From the NCBI RefSeq assembly GCF_018131075.1, contig NZ_JAFCLS010000038.1, positions 19,288 through 83,287 of the forward strand: 64,000 nucleotides of DNA, given 5' to 3'. The DNA comes from Bradyrhizobium sp. JYMT SZCCT0428 (GTDB taxonomy: Bacteria; Pseudomonadota; Alphaproteobacteria; Rhizobiales; Xanthobacteraceae). This document shows positions 1-9,394 of the stretch, piece by piece; position 1 is the stretch's first letter, and each line of letters begins with the position of its first letter. The translations under genes and the position numbers were made by a program. The notes under the pieces are model-generated. The model saw nothing but the letters and a program-made list of their open reading frames with translations, was not told the origin of the DNA and did not search any database.

Positions 1-2071
1 GCCCCTCGGCATGCACCAGCACCGGATTGATCTCGATCTCCGAAATCTCACTCGCATGCTGCGCCGCCAGTACCGACAGCTCTGATATCAATCGCGACAA
101 TGCCGCCACATCGGCCTTCGCGGCGCCACGAAACCCGTTCAGCAGCGGCGCTGCTTTCAGAGCTCCCAGCATCGCTGTCGCCTCCTCAGCACTCACCGGC
201 GCCGGCCTGTAGATCACATCGCGAAACAATTCCGTGGTGATGCCGCCGAAGCCGACCATGATGACCGGCCCGAACACCTTGTCGGTCAGCGTGCCGACGA
301 TGATCTCGACGCCCTTTCTGGCCATCGGGCCGACCAGCACGCCCTGGATCGCAGCATCTGGCCGGTGTTTTCGCGCGTTGTCGAGCAGCATGCCGTAGGC
401 CGTAAACGCCTCGCCCTTGGTCGTGATGTTGACGCGGACGCCACCGACCTCGCTCTTGTGCGGAATGTCGCGCGACTGGATTTTCATGACCAGCGGGAAG
501 CCCGCGCGGGCGATCGCGGCATCCAGTTCGGCGCGCTCCGTCGCCAGCATTTCGTCCGGCAATGCAATGCCGGCGTCACGCAGCAGCGACTTGCTGTCGA
601 ATTCCGACAGCGCGGTCGATTTCAGATGCGCGGATAGATCGCGCGGCGGCAATGCCGCCACATCCGCCGGCGGCGCCAATTTGAAATTCGCGAATTCGAC
701 CAGCCGCCGCATCGCGACGCCGACATGCGTGAGGCCCGACAGCACCACGACGCCGGACTTCGCGAGTTCTCCGCGCGCGAACGCCGACGGCAGCGTGTAG
801 GAATAGAACACGATCGGCTTGTTCTGCGCCGATATCACCGGCTTCAGCTCGGCCTCCTTGAACCACATCCGCACCTCGCTCGACAGCGACAGCACCACCA
901 GGATGGCGTCGACTTCGTCGGAGACGGCGAGCAGATCGATGGTCTTCTGCAGGCCGCCGCTGCTGACGCCTTGCGCGGTAACATCGACCGGATTGCCCGC
1001 GGCGCCATAGGACGGCATCCACTTCCTGATTTCACTCTGAACTGACGGCGACAGTTCCGGGACTTTGAGGCCTTGCATCGAGACCGTATCGGCGCCCCAG
1101 ATCCCGCCGCCGCCGGACACGGTCAGCACTGCGACGCGGTCGCCCTTCGGCAGCGGATTCGTCGCCAGCACCGCCGCGATCGTCACGGCCTCATCGAGAT
1201 CGTTGGAGACGATGAAGCCATATTTGGCGAACACCGCGTCATAGGCAGCCGACCATCCGGCCATGCTGGCGGTGTGCGAGGCCGCCGCGCGCTCGCCCGC
1301 ACCGGAACGCCCGACCTTTGTCACGATGACGGGTTTTCGCATCTCCGCGGCGCGGCGCGCGGCGGCGAGAAATTTGTCGACGTCGCGGATGCCTTCGATG
1401 AACAGCAGGATCACGTCGGTGGAAGGGTCCTGCACCATGTAATCCAGAAATTCGCCGGCGCCGAGATCGCTTTCATTGCCGGCGCTGACGCAATAGCTGA
1501 TCGCAACGCCGAGCGCCTTGGCGCGATGCTTGATGGCAAAGCCGATGCCGCCGCTTTGCGCCACAATGGCGATCCGCCGTGTGGTCGCGACCAGCGGCAC
1601 ATGACCCGGCTTGACGTCGACCGTCGGGCTGAAGGTGGCCGCGACCTTCTGCACTTCGCTGAGGAAACCCTCGGCATTGGGACCTGAAATCCGCATCCCG
1701 GTGCGCTTCGCGATCGCGACGATCTTGTCCTGCATGACAGCGCTGTCGCCGCCTTCCTCGGCAAAGCCCGAGGAGATGATGACGGCATTCCTGACACCGA
1801 CCGCGGCACACTCCTCCAGCGCGCCCACCACGGCGCGGGCGGGAATGATGATGATGGCGAGATCGACCGGCGCGCCGATCTCGGCGATGGTCTTGTAGCA
1901 TTTCAGCCCGTCGATATCGGGATAGTTCGGATTGATCGGATAGATCCTGCCCGGGTATTCGTTCTTCCGCAGCATCGACAGCAGCCGCCCCGGAATCTTC
2001 TCATGATCCCGCGAGGCGCCGATCAGCGCGATGCTGTCGGGTGCGAAGAAGCTGTCGAGCGGATGCGGCAT
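1..2071 (-). CDS. ADP-forming acyl-CoA synthetase (CoA-binding/ATP-grasp), partial
   Basis: The gene runs off the left edge; about 690 codons are present, close to the roughly 700 residues usual for this fused family, so only the extreme C-terminus is missing. The N-terminus (MPHPLDSFFAPDSIALIGAS) is a Rossmann-type CoA-binding domain; the middle carries succinyl-CoA-ligase-like segments (GPNAEGF, AQSGGIGFA, SHTASMAG with the expected phospho-histidine region), and the C-terminal third is an ATP-grasp domain (FPLVMKIQS, HKSEVGGV). Family members interconvert acyl-CoA + ADP + Pi with acid + CoA + ATP, or act as acyl-CoA ligases. The substrate cannot be read from sequence. It lies upstream of no leftward gene visible here; VOC and enoyl-CoA hydratase genes follow on the same strand to its right, suggesting acyl-CoA catabolism. 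Confidence 0.88.
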   Translation of the reverse strand, partial: MPHPLDSFFAPDSIALIGASRDHEKIPGRLLSMLRKNEYPGRIYPINPNYPDIDGLKCYKTIAEIGAPVDLAIIIIPARAVVGALEECAAVGVRNAVIISSGFAEEGGDSAVMQDKIVAIAKRTGMRISGPNAEGFLSEVQKVAATFSPTVDVKPGHVPLVATTRRIAIVAQSGGIGFAIKHRAKALGVAISYCVSAGNESDLGAGEFLDYMVQDPSTDVILLFIEGIRDVDKFLAAARRAAEMRKPVIVTKVGRSGAGERAAASHTASMAGWSAAYDAVFAKYGFIVSNDLDEAVTIAAVLATNPLPKGDRVAVLTVSGGGGIWGADTVSMQGLKVPELSPSVQSEIRKWMPSYGAAGNPVDVTAQGVSSGGLQKTIDLLAVSDEVDAILVVLSLSSEVRMWFKEAELKPVISAQNKPIVFYSYTLPSAFARGELAKSGVVVLSGLTHVGVAMRRLVEFANFKLAPPADVAALPPRDLSAHLKSTALSEFDSKSLLRDAGIALPDEMLATERAELDAAIARAGFPLVMKIQSRDIPHKSEVGGVRVNITTKGEAFTAYGMLLDNARKHRPDAAIQGVLVGPMARKGVEIIVGTLTDKVFGPVIMVGFGGITTELFRDVIYRPAPVSAEEATAMLGALKAAPLLNGFRGAAKADVAALSRLISELSVLAAQHASEISEIEINPVLVHAEG

Positions 2072-2089
2072 GGGGTGGTCCTATGTCTC

Positions 2090-2214
2090 CGTCATGGCCG
2101 GGCATAGCCGTCTGAAGGACGGCGTCGCTTCGCTCGCCTATGCCCGGCCATCCACGTCTTTTCTTGCTGCTGGACCTTAAAGACGTGGATGCCCGGGACA
2201 AGCCCGGGCATGAC
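2090..2214. repeat. Dispersed palindromic repeat, family A
   Basis: Inverted arms gtcatggccgggc... and ...gcccgggcatgac enclose inner arms ccatccacgtctt and aagacgtggatg, giving a long imperfect hairpin. The same element recurs at 5295-5382. It fills the gap between the acyl-CoA synthetase and VOC genes; no gene is seen here. Confidence 0.85.
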
Positions 2215-2235
2215 GACTGGGTGAACGCGCGTCAA

Positions 2236-3000
2236 TCACGCGGTAAGGTTAAACCTCACCCCGCACAGATCAAACCCGTCGCCTACCACCTTGCAGCCCT
2301 TCGCCCTGGCCGCCTCCCGCACCTTGGCGATATCGGCCACCTTGAACGTCAGCCCGCTCATCAAATCGGCAGGCCCCTTGACGAAGTGGAAGCTGGCATT
2401 GGGCAGTTTCAGCTCCGGCTCGCCCTTCGCGTTCTTGCTGCCGGCGACGCCGATGATCTTGCCCCAATGCGCGGCCAGCACCTCCGGTTCCGGACTTTCC
2501 ATCTCGACGTCGGTTAGCGCGAGCGTCACGTCCTTGGCGATCGACTTCAGCCAGTCGGGACCGGCCGGCGGATAGGTTCCCAGAATGTCGTCGCTGCCTT
2601 CGGTGTGGTTAAATTCGATGAAGGCGGCGCGGCAATCGCGCGGGTGCAGTTGCACGCCGTGATACGGCGCGTGCGTGATCACGTTCGCGGTGCGCACGCC
2701 CATCTCGTTCGCGCGCCTGCCGTATGCATCGGGGTCATCGCAGCAGAAGATCGCCATATAGCCGCCGCGGCCGCCATTCTTGTCGATGAAGCGCCCCGCC
2801 GCCGTACCCGGCTGGAACGGCGCCACCACTTCGAGCAGGATCGTGTCGACCGGCAGCAGCGCATTCTCCAGGCCGTATTTGGCGACATTGCCGTCGCGGA
2901 AGCACTCGTTCAGCCCCATGATCCCTGCAATATCCGAAATCACGGGCTCCAGCTTCGGCGCCACCAGGCAGATCTGCCGCAGCCTCATATAGCCGGCCAT
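2236..3000 (-). CDS. VOC-family (glyoxalase-like) protein
   Basis: 254 residues with two vicinal-oxygen-chelate-like halves: an N-terminal module (about 5-125; LRQICLVAPKLEPV, LLEVVAPFQPG, GGYMAIFCCDDPDAY) and a second half (about 135-250; LALTDVEMESP, FHFVKGPADLMSGL). Families of this fold include glyoxalases, extradiol dioxygenases and epimerases; the metal ligands are not obvious enough to assign a reaction. It begins 11 bases after the enoyl-CoA hydratase stop on the same strand, so the two are probably co-transcribed and may act on the same acyl-CoA route. Confidence 0.75.
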   Translation of the reverse strand: MAGYMRLRQICLVAPKLEPVISDIAGIMGLNECFRDGNVAKYGLENALLPVDTILLEVVAPFQPGTAAGRFIDKNGGRGGYMAIFCCDDPDAYGRRANEMGVRTANVITHAPYHGVQLHPRDCRAAFIEFNHTEGSDDILGTYPPAGPDWLKSIAKDVTLALTDVEMESPEPEVLAAHWGKIIGVAGSKNAKGEPELKLPNASFHFVKGPADLMSGLTFKVADIAKVREAARAKGCKVVGDGFDLCGVRFNLTA

Positions 3001-3011
3001 TTCCAGCCCCC

Positions 3012-3806
3012 TCAGTGGTTCTGGAACACGGGCTTGCGCTTCTCGACGAACGCCTTCGCCGCTTCCTTGTGATCGAGGGTCTCGCCCGAACGCGAATGGT
3101 GGATCGCCTCGGCGTCAAAGCATTCTTCCAGCGACATCGTCTCGGCGTTGTTGATGTTGCGCTTGATGTAGCCGAGCGTGATCGACGGGCCCTGCGCCAG
3201 CGACAGCGCCAGATCATACGCGACCGCCTCGACCTCGGCGTCGGGCACCACCTTGGTCACCATGCCGAGGTTGTAGGCTTCCTGCGCACTGAGCACCGGC
3301 GAAGTCAGATACAATTCGCGCGCCTTGGCGCTGCCGAGCATTTGGGTGAGGAAATACGTGCCGCCGTAGTCGCCGGACAATCCGACCTTTGCAAACGCCG
3401 TCGTGATCTTGCAGGACGCGCTGGCGACCCGAAGGTCGCAGGCGAGCGCGATCGAGAGCCCGGCGCCGGCCGCGGCGCCGTCGACCTGCGCCACCACAGG
3501 CTTTTGCATCTGGTGCAGGATGCGCGAGACTTCCATGCCGCGGCGGAGATTGACCATCTTGGCCTCGAACGACAGCGGCGCCCGGCCCTCCGCCATCGAT
3601 TTGACGTCGCCGCCGACGCAGAACGTGCCGCCGGCGCCCTTCAGCAGCACCGCGCGCACCTCGTGATCCTCGGCCGCGCGCCGCGCCGCCTCGACGAGCC
3701 CGCGCGTCATGTCCGGATTGAGCGCGTTGCGCCGGTCGGGACGGTTCATGATGATGGTGAGCAAGCCCTGGTCGAGCTGCTGGAGGACCATTTCGTTCTG
3801 GCTCAT
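3012..3806 (-). CDS. Enoyl-CoA hydratase/isomerase (crotonase family)
   Basis: 264 residues, full length for a crotonase. The oxyanion-hole segments are visible as FCVGGDVKSM (about 60-70) and VDGAAAGAGLSIALACDLR (about 108-126), followed by FAKVGLSGDYGGTYFL, where the acidic residue sits as in PaaG-like isomerases rather than the two-Glu arrangement of classical hydratases. Known family roles are hydration or double-bond isomerisation of enoyl-CoA esters. The exact substrate is unknown. It precedes the VOC gene in a leftward pair. Confidence 0.87.
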   Translation of the reverse strand: MSQNEMVLQQLDQGLLTIIMNRPDRRNALNPDMTRGLVEAARRAAEDHEVRAVLLKGAGGTFCVGGDVKSMAEGRAPLSFEAKMVNLRRGMEVSRILHQMQKPVVAQVDGAAAGAGLSIALACDLRVASASCKITTAFAKVGLSGDYGGTYFLTQMLGSAKARELYLTSPVLSAQEAYNLGMVTKVVPDAEVEAVAYDLALSLAQGPSITLGYIKRNINNAETMSLEECFDAEAIHHSRSGETLDHKEAAKAFVEKRKPVFQNH

Positions 3807-3844
3807 GTGCGGGTTCTTTCGTGGTTATTGGTTGGCTCTCTCGA

Positions 3845-3930
3845 CGTCATTGCGAGCGTAGCGAAGCAATCCATGTCTCGGCATAACGGATAGATGGATT
3901 GCTTCGTCGCTTACGCTCCTCGCAATGACG
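3845..3930. repeat. Dispersed palindromic repeat, family B
   Basis: Arms cgtcattgcgagc...gcgaagcaatcca and tggattgcttcgtcgct...gctcctcgcaatgacg form a long hairpin. Further full copies lie at 7973-8045, 15065-15148 and 20346-20429 and a half copy at 21141-21170. Confidence 0.9.
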
Positions 3931-3933
3931 GGG

Positions 3934-5139
3934 CTATTTTTTAACCAGCGGACATCGCGACAATTCCAGCGACTGGAATGCCTCATTGCCGGGAATGGTC
4001 GCCAGCAGCTTGTAGTCGTCCCAGCGGCCTTTCGATTCCGACGGCTTCTTGACCTCGAACAGATACATGTCGTGCACCATGCGGCCGTCCTCGCGGATCT
4101 TGCCGTTCCTGGCGAACATGTCGTTGATCGGCGTCTCCTTCATGATTTTCATGACGGCCGCCGAATCGGTGGTGCCCGCGGCCTTCACCGCCTTGAGGTA
4201 ATGCGTGACGGAGGAGTAGACGCCGGCCTGCGCCGACGTCGGCACGCGCTTGATGCGCTCCATGAAGCGTTTTGAGAACGCGCGGGTATCGTCGTTGAGA
4301 TCCCAGTAGAACGCTTCGGCAAGCAGCAGGCCCTGCGCGGTTTCCAGCCCGATGCTGTCGATATCGGTGACAAAGGCGAGCAGCGGCGCGACCTTCTGGC
4401 CGCTCTTCATCAATCCGAACTCGGCGGCCTGCTTGATGGCGTTGATGGTGTCGCCGCCGGCATTGGCGAGGCCGATCACCTTGGCCTTGGAAGACTGCGC
4501 CTGCAGCAGGAACGAGGAGAAGTCGGAGGTGTTGAGCGGATGCCGCACGCTGCCGAGCACCTTGCCGCCGGACTTCGTCACGACATTGGCGGTATCCTTT
4601 TCCAGATCGTGACCGAACGCATAGTCCGCGGTCAGGAAGTACCAGCTGTCGAGGCCCTGCTTGACGGAAGCCAGGCCGGTCACATTGGCCTGGCCGAACG
4701 TATCGAACACGTAGTGGACGGTCAGGGGACCGCAGGCTTCGTTGGTGAGCCGGATCGAGCCGGGGCCGTTGAAGATCACGATCTTGTTGCGCGTCTTGGC
4801 GATCTCGCCGGCGGCCAGCGCGGTCGCGGATGCCGCCACGTCAAACAGCATTTCGACGCCCTGATTGTCGAACATGTCACGGGCAATGTTTGCGGAAAGG
4901 TCGGCCTTGTTCTGGTGGTCGGCCGCGATGATCTCGATCTTGCGGCCGAGCACCTCGCCGCCGAAATCCTCCACCGCCATCTTCGCCGCATATTCGCTGC
5001 CGGGCCCGGTGATGTCGGCGTACAGGCTCGACATGTCGAGGATGCCGCCAAGCTTGAGCGGCGGCTTGGCCTGCGCCAGCGCAGCCGTGCTCGACATCGC
5101 CAGAACAGCGGCGAAAATGCCTGTGATAACCCGCTTCAT
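3934..5139 (-). CDS. ABC transporter periplasmic substrate-binding protein (type 1 fold)
   Basis: 401 residues from the chosen ATG, which has a GGGAGG ribosome site six bases upstream and starts a clean Sec signal peptide (MKRVITGIFAAVLAMSSTAALAQ). An upstream in-frame ATG would add ten charged residues and is less likely. The mature part (LKLGGILDMSSLYADITGPG; GRKIEIIAADHQNKADL; WYFLTADYAFGHD) is a branched-chain amino acid/urea-type binding protein of the Peripla_BP_6 kind. No permease or ATPase gene is nearby, so it is an orphan in this window. In this genus such proteins often bind aromatic acids or amides; that is inference. Confidence 0.88.
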   Translation of the reverse strand: MKRVITGIFAAVLAMSSTAALAQAKPPLKLGGILDMSSLYADITGPGSEYAAKMAVEDFGGEVLGRKIEIIAADHQNKADLSANIARDMFDNQGVEMLFDVAASATALAAGEIAKTRNKIVIFNGPGSIRLTNEACGPLTVHYVFDTFGQANVTGLASVKQGLDSWYFLTADYAFGHDLEKDTANVVTKSGGKVLGSVRHPLNTSDFSSFLLQAQSSKAKVIGLANAGGDTINAIKQAAEFGLMKSGQKVAPLLAFVTDIDSIGLETAQGLLLAEAFYWDLNDDTRAFSKRFMERIKRVPTSAQAGVYSSVTHYLKAVKAAGTTDSAAVMKIMKETPINDMFARNGKIREDGRMVHDMYLFEVKKPSESKGRWDDYKLLATIPGNEAFQSLELSRCPLVKK

Positions 5140-5294
5140 GAAGGCCTCCCTTTTTCTTGCGTGCCGCATTACCTGCGGCTTTGAATTTCACTCGGCGCGA
5201 TCATGCCGCATGGCACCCATAGCGGCAAGGCGCGTGCGAAGCGTGTCTCGCATGCGTTTTTCCGTTAAGCGGAATGGGATCTCTTGGTAGGGTT

Positions 5295-5382
5295 CGTCAT
5301 GGCCGGGCTTGTCCCGGCCATCCACGTCTTCCTTCGCGCACAAGCAAAGACGTGGATGCCCGGCACAAGGCCGGGCATGACG
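5295..5382. repeat. Dispersed palindromic repeat, family A (second copy)
   Basis: Shows the same arms as 2090-2214 (cgtcatggccgggc, ccatccacgtctt, aagacgtggatgcccgg, gggcatgacg). The interval 5140-5576 otherwise holds no convincing gene. Confidence 0.88.
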
Positions 5383-5576
5383 ACGTTGGTACCAGGCGCT
5401 ATTTCATTGATCTCTTTTTGCGAGACTCTGAGGACTTGCAAAGCAGCATCTCGAAGGACGAAGCCAGAGAGGACCACCGCGGCGGCCTCATGGTTCGACA
5501 CGGCGCATGCGCGCCTCCTCACCATGAGGATTGATGATGCGCTATGATGCCAACACAAGGAGCCGACACCAACGGT

Positions 5577-6368
5577 ATGAGACGCGTGGACCAAAACCGT
5601 CACAGTTCGCACATCGCGGTCATGCTGATATGTGGCTTGGCCGTCATGGCCACCACTCCCGCCAACGCCGCCGGCTGCATCTTCGAACCGCAAGGCGAAG
5701 GCCGCGTCGCCGCCGTGATCGACGCGCGCAGCTTTCGCCTCGATGACGGCCGCGAGGTCCGCCTCGCCGGCATCGTGCCTTCAGCCCCGGACAAGAGGAA
5801 CGGCGCGGCAGCCCTGTCATCGATCGTCACCGGGCACGATGTGACGCTGCGCGGCGACGACGACGCCCCGGACCGGTATGGCCGCCAGTCCGCCTTCGTA
5901 TTCCTGCCGGGTTCCGAGACGACAGTACAAAGCGAACTGCTGCGCCGCGGCGAGGCACTCGTTTCGGCCGAAATGGCCGACAAGGACTGCGCCGCGGAAC
6001 TGGCGGCCGCCGAGGCCGAGGCGCGGCACGTCAAAAGGGGAACCTGGGCCGATCCGGCGGCCATAAAAAACGCGGAAAGTCCCGGCGATATTTTGGCCGG
6101 GATTGGGCGCTTTTCGGTGGTCGAGGGCAAGGTTTTGTCCGTGCGGCAGGCAGGGGCAACGACCTATCTGAATTTTGGCCGGAACTGGACTCGGGACTTT
6201 GCTGTGACTATTTCAAGGCGCATGATGCCGGCGTTCGAGGCGGCCGGGCTGTTGCCTAAGTCCTTCGAAAATCGACGAATTCGTGTCCGCGGCTATGTCG
6301 AGGCGCGGGGTGGGCCACGGATCGACGTGCTCCGGGTGGGACAGATTGAAGTACTCGGCGGGAATTAG
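5577..6368 (+). CDS. Secreted thermonuclease-like (SNase) protein
   Basis: 263 residues from the ATG at 5577, which gives a Sec signal peptide (MRRVDQN...AVMATTPANAA); an in-frame ATG at 5544 is a possible alternative. The mature N-terminal part matches the SNase/TNase fold: GRVAAVIDARSFRLDDGREVRLAGI, then DRYGRQSAFVF and ELLRRGEALVS. In Staphylococcus nuclease the catalytic set is Arg-Asp-Glu-Arg; here some positions (RLAGI, DRYGR) look retained but the Glu is not evident, so activity is uncertain. The C-terminal half (about 165-260) is a second OB-like segment (VVEGKVLSVRQAGATTYLNFG). It is followed 27 bases later by the M48 protease gene, likely in one transcript. Confidence 0.78.
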   Translation: MRRVDQNRHSSHIAVMLICGLAVMATTPANAAGCIFEPQGEGRVAAVIDARSFRLDDGREVRLAGIVPSAPDKRNGAAALSSIVTGHDVTLRGDDDAPDRYGRQSAFVFLPGSETTVQSELLRRGEALVSAEMADKDCAAELAAAEAEARHVKRGTWADPAAIKNAESPGDILAGIGRFSVVEGKVLSVRQAGATTYLNFGRNWTRDFAVTISRRMMPAFEAAGLLPKSFENRRIRVRGYVEARGGPRIDVLRVGQIEVLGGN

Positions 6369-6395
6369 CTCGTTTCAAAAGAAGAGTGGGCTGAC

Positions 6396-7892
6396 GTGAC
6401 GAAGCGTTCAGGATGGCGCGAGGGAAGTACAGGCCGCGGCCTTTTGGCTGCGCCGGCCGTGCTGTGCGCTGCTTTGACGCTGTCGGCCTGCGGCAGTGTC
6501 GGCGGCCGGTTCGAGACCGCCTCGCCGACGACGACCACGTCGCCCGCCAAACCGAACCGCACCGTGGCGCAGACTCCGGCGAGCGAGCGCGAGCATGAGC
6601 GCATCCTCTCCTCCTATGGCGGCGCCTATGACGATCCGAAGCTGGAAGCGCTGATCAGCAAGACCGTCGACCGGCTGGTCGCGGCCTCCGACCGTCCCGA
6701 CCAGGCCTATCGCGTCACGATCCTGAATTCCGGCGCGGTCAATGCGTTCGCACTGCCGACCGGCCAGCTCTATGTGACGCGCGGCCTGATCGCGCTCGCC
6801 AGCGACACCTCGGAATTGTCCTCGGTGCTGAGCCACGAAATGGCGCATGTTCTGGCCAAGCACGCCTCGATCCGCGACGACAAGGCAAGGCAGGCCGCCG
6901 TCGTCACCCGCGTCGTCACCGACATGAGCAACGACCCGGATCTGACCGCGCTGGCGCTTGCGAAAACGAAACTGACGATGGCGAGCTTCTCCCGCGCCCA
7001 GGAGTTCGAGGCCGACGGCATCGGCGTCGGCATTTCGGCGCGCGCGCATTTCGATCCCTACGGCGCCTCGCGCTTCCTGAGCGCGATGGAGCGCAACGCG
7101 GCGCTGAAGGCCGGCAAGACCTCGCTCGACCCCCGCGCGCAGGACTTTCTGTCGTCGCACCCGGCAACTCCGGAGCGCGTGCAGAATGCGCAGAACTCGG
7201 CCCGGCAGTTCTCGTCGCCGGAAGGCGGCGAGCGCGACCGCGAGACTTATCTCGCCGCGATCGACAACATCGTCTATGGCGAAGACCCCAGCGAAGGTTT
7301 TGTGCGCGGGCGGCGCTTCCTGCATCCCAAGCTCGGCTTCTCGTTTGCCGCCCCCGACACCTTCACGCTCGACAACACCGCACAGGCCGTGATCGGCGTC
7401 CGCGAAGGCGGCACGCAGGCGATGCGCTTCGACGTGGTGCGGGTGCCGGCGGAGCAGTCGCTCGGCGATTACCTCAATTCCGGCTGGATGGAAGGCGTCG
7501 AGAAGGCCTCGACCGAGGACCTCACCATCAACGGCTTCCCGGCGGCGTCGGCCTCGGCGAGTGGCGACCAGTGGCAGTTCAAGGTCTACGCGCTGCGCTT
7601 CGGCAGCGACGTCTACCGCTTCATTTTTGCTGCCAAGCAGAAGACCACCGAAAGCGAGCGCAACGCGCGCGAGACCGTCAATTCGTTCCGCCGCCTGACG
7701 CTCGAGGAGATTCAGGCGGCACGTCCGTTGCGCATAAAAGTCATCACCGTGCAGCCCGGCGACACCGTGGAATCGCTCTCGCACCGCATGTCCGGCGTCG
7801 ACCGCCCGGCCCAGCGCTTCCGCATCCTCAACGGCCTCGACGGCAACGCCCAGGTCAAGACCCGCGACCGCGTCAAGATCGTGGTGGATTGA
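6396..7892 (+). CDS. M48 metalloprotease lipoprotein with LysM domain
   Basis: 498 residues starting at a GTG. The N-terminus is a lipoprotein signal with lipobox LSAC (29-32). The peptidase M48 domain carries the zinc motif HEMAH (147-151) and the downstream ligand in SRAQEFEADGIG. The extreme C-terminus (about 447-498; ITVQPGDTVESLSHRM...RFRILNGL) is a LysM peptidoglycan-binding module. Family relatives such as BepA/YfgC take part in outer-membrane protein quality control; a periplasmic chaperone-protease role anchored at the wall is inferred. It sits just downstream of the thermonuclease-like gene. Confidence 0.9.
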   Translation: MTKRSGWREGSTGRGLLAAPAVLCAALTLSACGSVGGRFETASPTTTTSPAKPNRTVAQTPASEREHERILSSYGGAYDDPKLEALISKTVDRLVAASDRPDQAYRVTILNSGAVNAFALPTGQLYVTRGLIALASDTSELSSVLSHEMAHVLAKHASIRDDKARQAAVVTRVVTDMSNDPDLTALALAKTKLTMASFSRAQEFEADGIGVGISARAHFDPYGASRFLSAMERNAALKAGKTSLDPRAQDFLSSHPATPERVQNAQNSARQFSSPEGGERDRETYLAAIDNIVYGEDPSEGFVRGRRFLHPKLGFSFAAPDTFTLDNTAQAVIGVREGGTQAMRFDVVRVPAEQSLGDYLNSGWMEGVEKASTEDLTINGFPAASASASGDQWQFKVYALRFGSDVYRFIFAAKQKTTESERNARETVNSFRRLTLEEIQAARPLRIKVITVQPGDTVESLSHRMSGVDRPAQRFRILNGLDGNAQVKTRDRVKIVVD

Positions 7893-7972
7893 CGCGCGAC
7901 TTGTCCGCCGTAGCTCGAAGAGCGAAGGCGGAAAGTGCATTCGGTCTCGCCAGCGAAGCGCAAATCGTCGGG

Positions 7973-8045
7973 CGTCATTGCGAGCGGACGGCATCGGCAT
8001 AGCCGATAGATGGATTGCTTCGTCGCTTCGCTCCTCGCAATGACG
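7973..8045. repeat. Dispersed palindromic repeat, family B
   Basis: Contains cgtcattgcgagcgga at the left and gattgcttcgtcgcttcgctcctcgcaatgacg at the right; the left arm is shortened relative to 3845-3930. It lies between two convergent genes. Confidence 0.85.
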
Positions 8046-8056
8046 GATGACGCGCC

Positions 8057-8350
8057 TCAGTGCCTGCTCGGCTCAAGCACCACGACCAAGCCCGTCATTT
8101 CCGGCTCATGCGGCCTCAGACTTGTGAGCGTCGCATCGCTCCAGTCGGCGAGACTGACGACTTCGCCGCTTTGAGCCTCCGTCTCCGGCGCCCCGGTGGG
8201 TTCGAGAACCTTGAGGCCGCGGGTATCCAGAAAGAACGTGTGGTCTCCGAACAGATTGTTCAGCTGGGGGACCGCCGGATGATCGTCGGGAAGAACCTCG
8301 GCCTGGAACTGGCTCAGGGTTTGTTTAACCTGTGTCGAGCTTAACTTCAT
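8057..8350 (-). CDS. Conserved hypothetical small protein
   Basis: 97 residues, acidic, no signal peptide or membrane segment. A strong AAGGAG ribosome site stands six bases before the ATG. The sequence (FLDTRGLKVLEPTG; GEVVSLADWSDATLTSLRPHEP) has a compact alpha/beta look but no family that I recognise. Coding quality is supported by the good start and GC3-rich codons. Function unknown. Confidence 0.65.
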   Translation of the reverse strand: MKLSSTQVKQTLSQFQAEVLPDDHPAVPQLNNLFGDHTFFLDTRGLKVLEPTGAPETEAQSGEVVSLADWSDATLTSLRPHEPEMTGLVVVLEPSRH

Positions 8351-8605
8351 GATCTGCTCCTTCTAGTGCGCGATTTTGGTCTGTCTCGGTGTGTTCCCCT
8401 CCTTCTGCTCCCGCGTGCATCAGAAGAGCCCGAGGCAAGGCAAATCCAGTTCGTTCCCGGGCGTGCGATCGTGGATGGGGTGCAGCCGAGGCTCGGTTTG
8501 TTGCCGGCCGCATGCCTCGAATGAATCCGCGCAGGAAACGTTCCCGCCATCACGGCAAATTTCCAGAACGCCTTCGACTCGCGAGCGCGCTCCAGCGCGC
8601 ACCGC

Positions 8606-9061
8606 TCAAGCGGCAATAAGCCGCTCGATTTCGACCACCGGATGCGATGTCAGTTCCTTTGGAATTTCCGCGATCACGCGCGCGATGACCTCCGCGTGGA
8701 GGGCCTTGCGAAGATTGCCCAGCACTTTCGGCGGGGCGATAATGACAAGCTTCTGGAATAGATTGGCGTGGGCATGGCGATACAGCGCGTCGGCAAGCTC
8801 GCCGGCAAATCGCTCCTCGGCAATGTGGTGCCAGTCTGTTTCTTCCATGGCGCTCCGGCCCACACCAACACTTGCATTGGAGCGCCCCGGACGATCGGTA
8901 CCCTGCTCGCGGGTCGGCGGATTGTCGCGCTCGATAATGCGTTCGACGACTAGCCGAACCTGATGCGCGGTGCCTTTGTTGCGCAGGAAGAGCGCCTTTT
9001 GACCGTCGCCGACCAGGATAAGCGCGTTGTGGGGAATTTGCGGTGTGAGTTCCGTGGCCAT
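8606..9061 (-). CDS. Host attachment protein family (baeRF/Host_attach)
   Basis: 152 residues starting MATELTPQIPHNALILVGDG. The pattern 'LILVGDGQKALFLRNKG' at the start, an aspartate/arginine-rich middle, and the C-terminal 'LVIIAPPKVLGNLRKALHAEV...IPKELTSHPVVEIERLI' are characteristic of the Host_attach family first described as needed for plant attachment in Agrobacterium, and structurally related to release-factor domains. The true role in this organism is unknown; stress or ribosome-related functions have been suggested for related families. A start further upstream would pass through repeat-like sequence and is rejected. Confidence 0.82.
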   Translation of the reverse strand: MATELTPQIPHNALILVGDGQKALFLRNKGTAHQVRLVVERIIERDNPPTREQGTDRPGRSNASVGVGRSAMEETDWHHIAEERFAGELADALYRHAHANLFQKLVIIAPPKVLGNLRKALHAEVIARVIAEIPKELTSHPVVEIERLIAA

Positions 9062-9186
9062 TCTTGCTCCAATCGCTTGCGTTGAATGACAACGCCGGAG
9101 CCAAGATAGGTTTCCGCAAGGAGCTCCCGGCGTCGGCATCGACATTCGCGTCAAATGCACACGTCGTTTCTGGTATCCCTCACACT

Positions 9187-9307
9187 GTCGTCCCTGCGAA
9201 AGCAGGGACCCATAGCCGCCGATGGCTGTATCGCGCTGAGCTGGAGCCACAGCGTATTCCGACAACACGCAGTCGTGGCTATGGGTCCCCGCGTTCGCGG
9301 GGACGAC
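9187..9307. repeat. Dispersed palindromic repeat, family C
   Basis: Arms gtcgtccctgcgaaagcagg and tccccgcgttcgcggggacgac, with inner arms gacccatag and ctatgggtc. Related copies lie at 33908-34027 and 44814-44936. Confidence 0.88.
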
Positions 9308-9341
9308 GTGTTGATAGATTTTCGGCCAATCACAAAAAACA

Positions 9342-9369
9342 AAAAGCCCGGTCTTTCGACCGGGCTTTT
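9342..9369 (-). terminator. Rho-independent terminator of carD
   Basis: A perfect 12-bp stem (aaaagcccggtc / gaccgggctttt) with a four-base loop, flanked by A/T tracts on both sides. It stands 25 bases past the carD stop codon and so should end the leftward transcript. Confidence 0.88.
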
Positions 9370-9394
9370 CGCAATTCAATCTTTGAAGCGTAGC

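Noticed and set aside
6408..8000. 530-codon open frame on the minus strand
   Set aside because: It is antisense to the M48 protease; composition is Arg/Ala/His-rich as expected from the complementary frame of GC-rich coding DNA.
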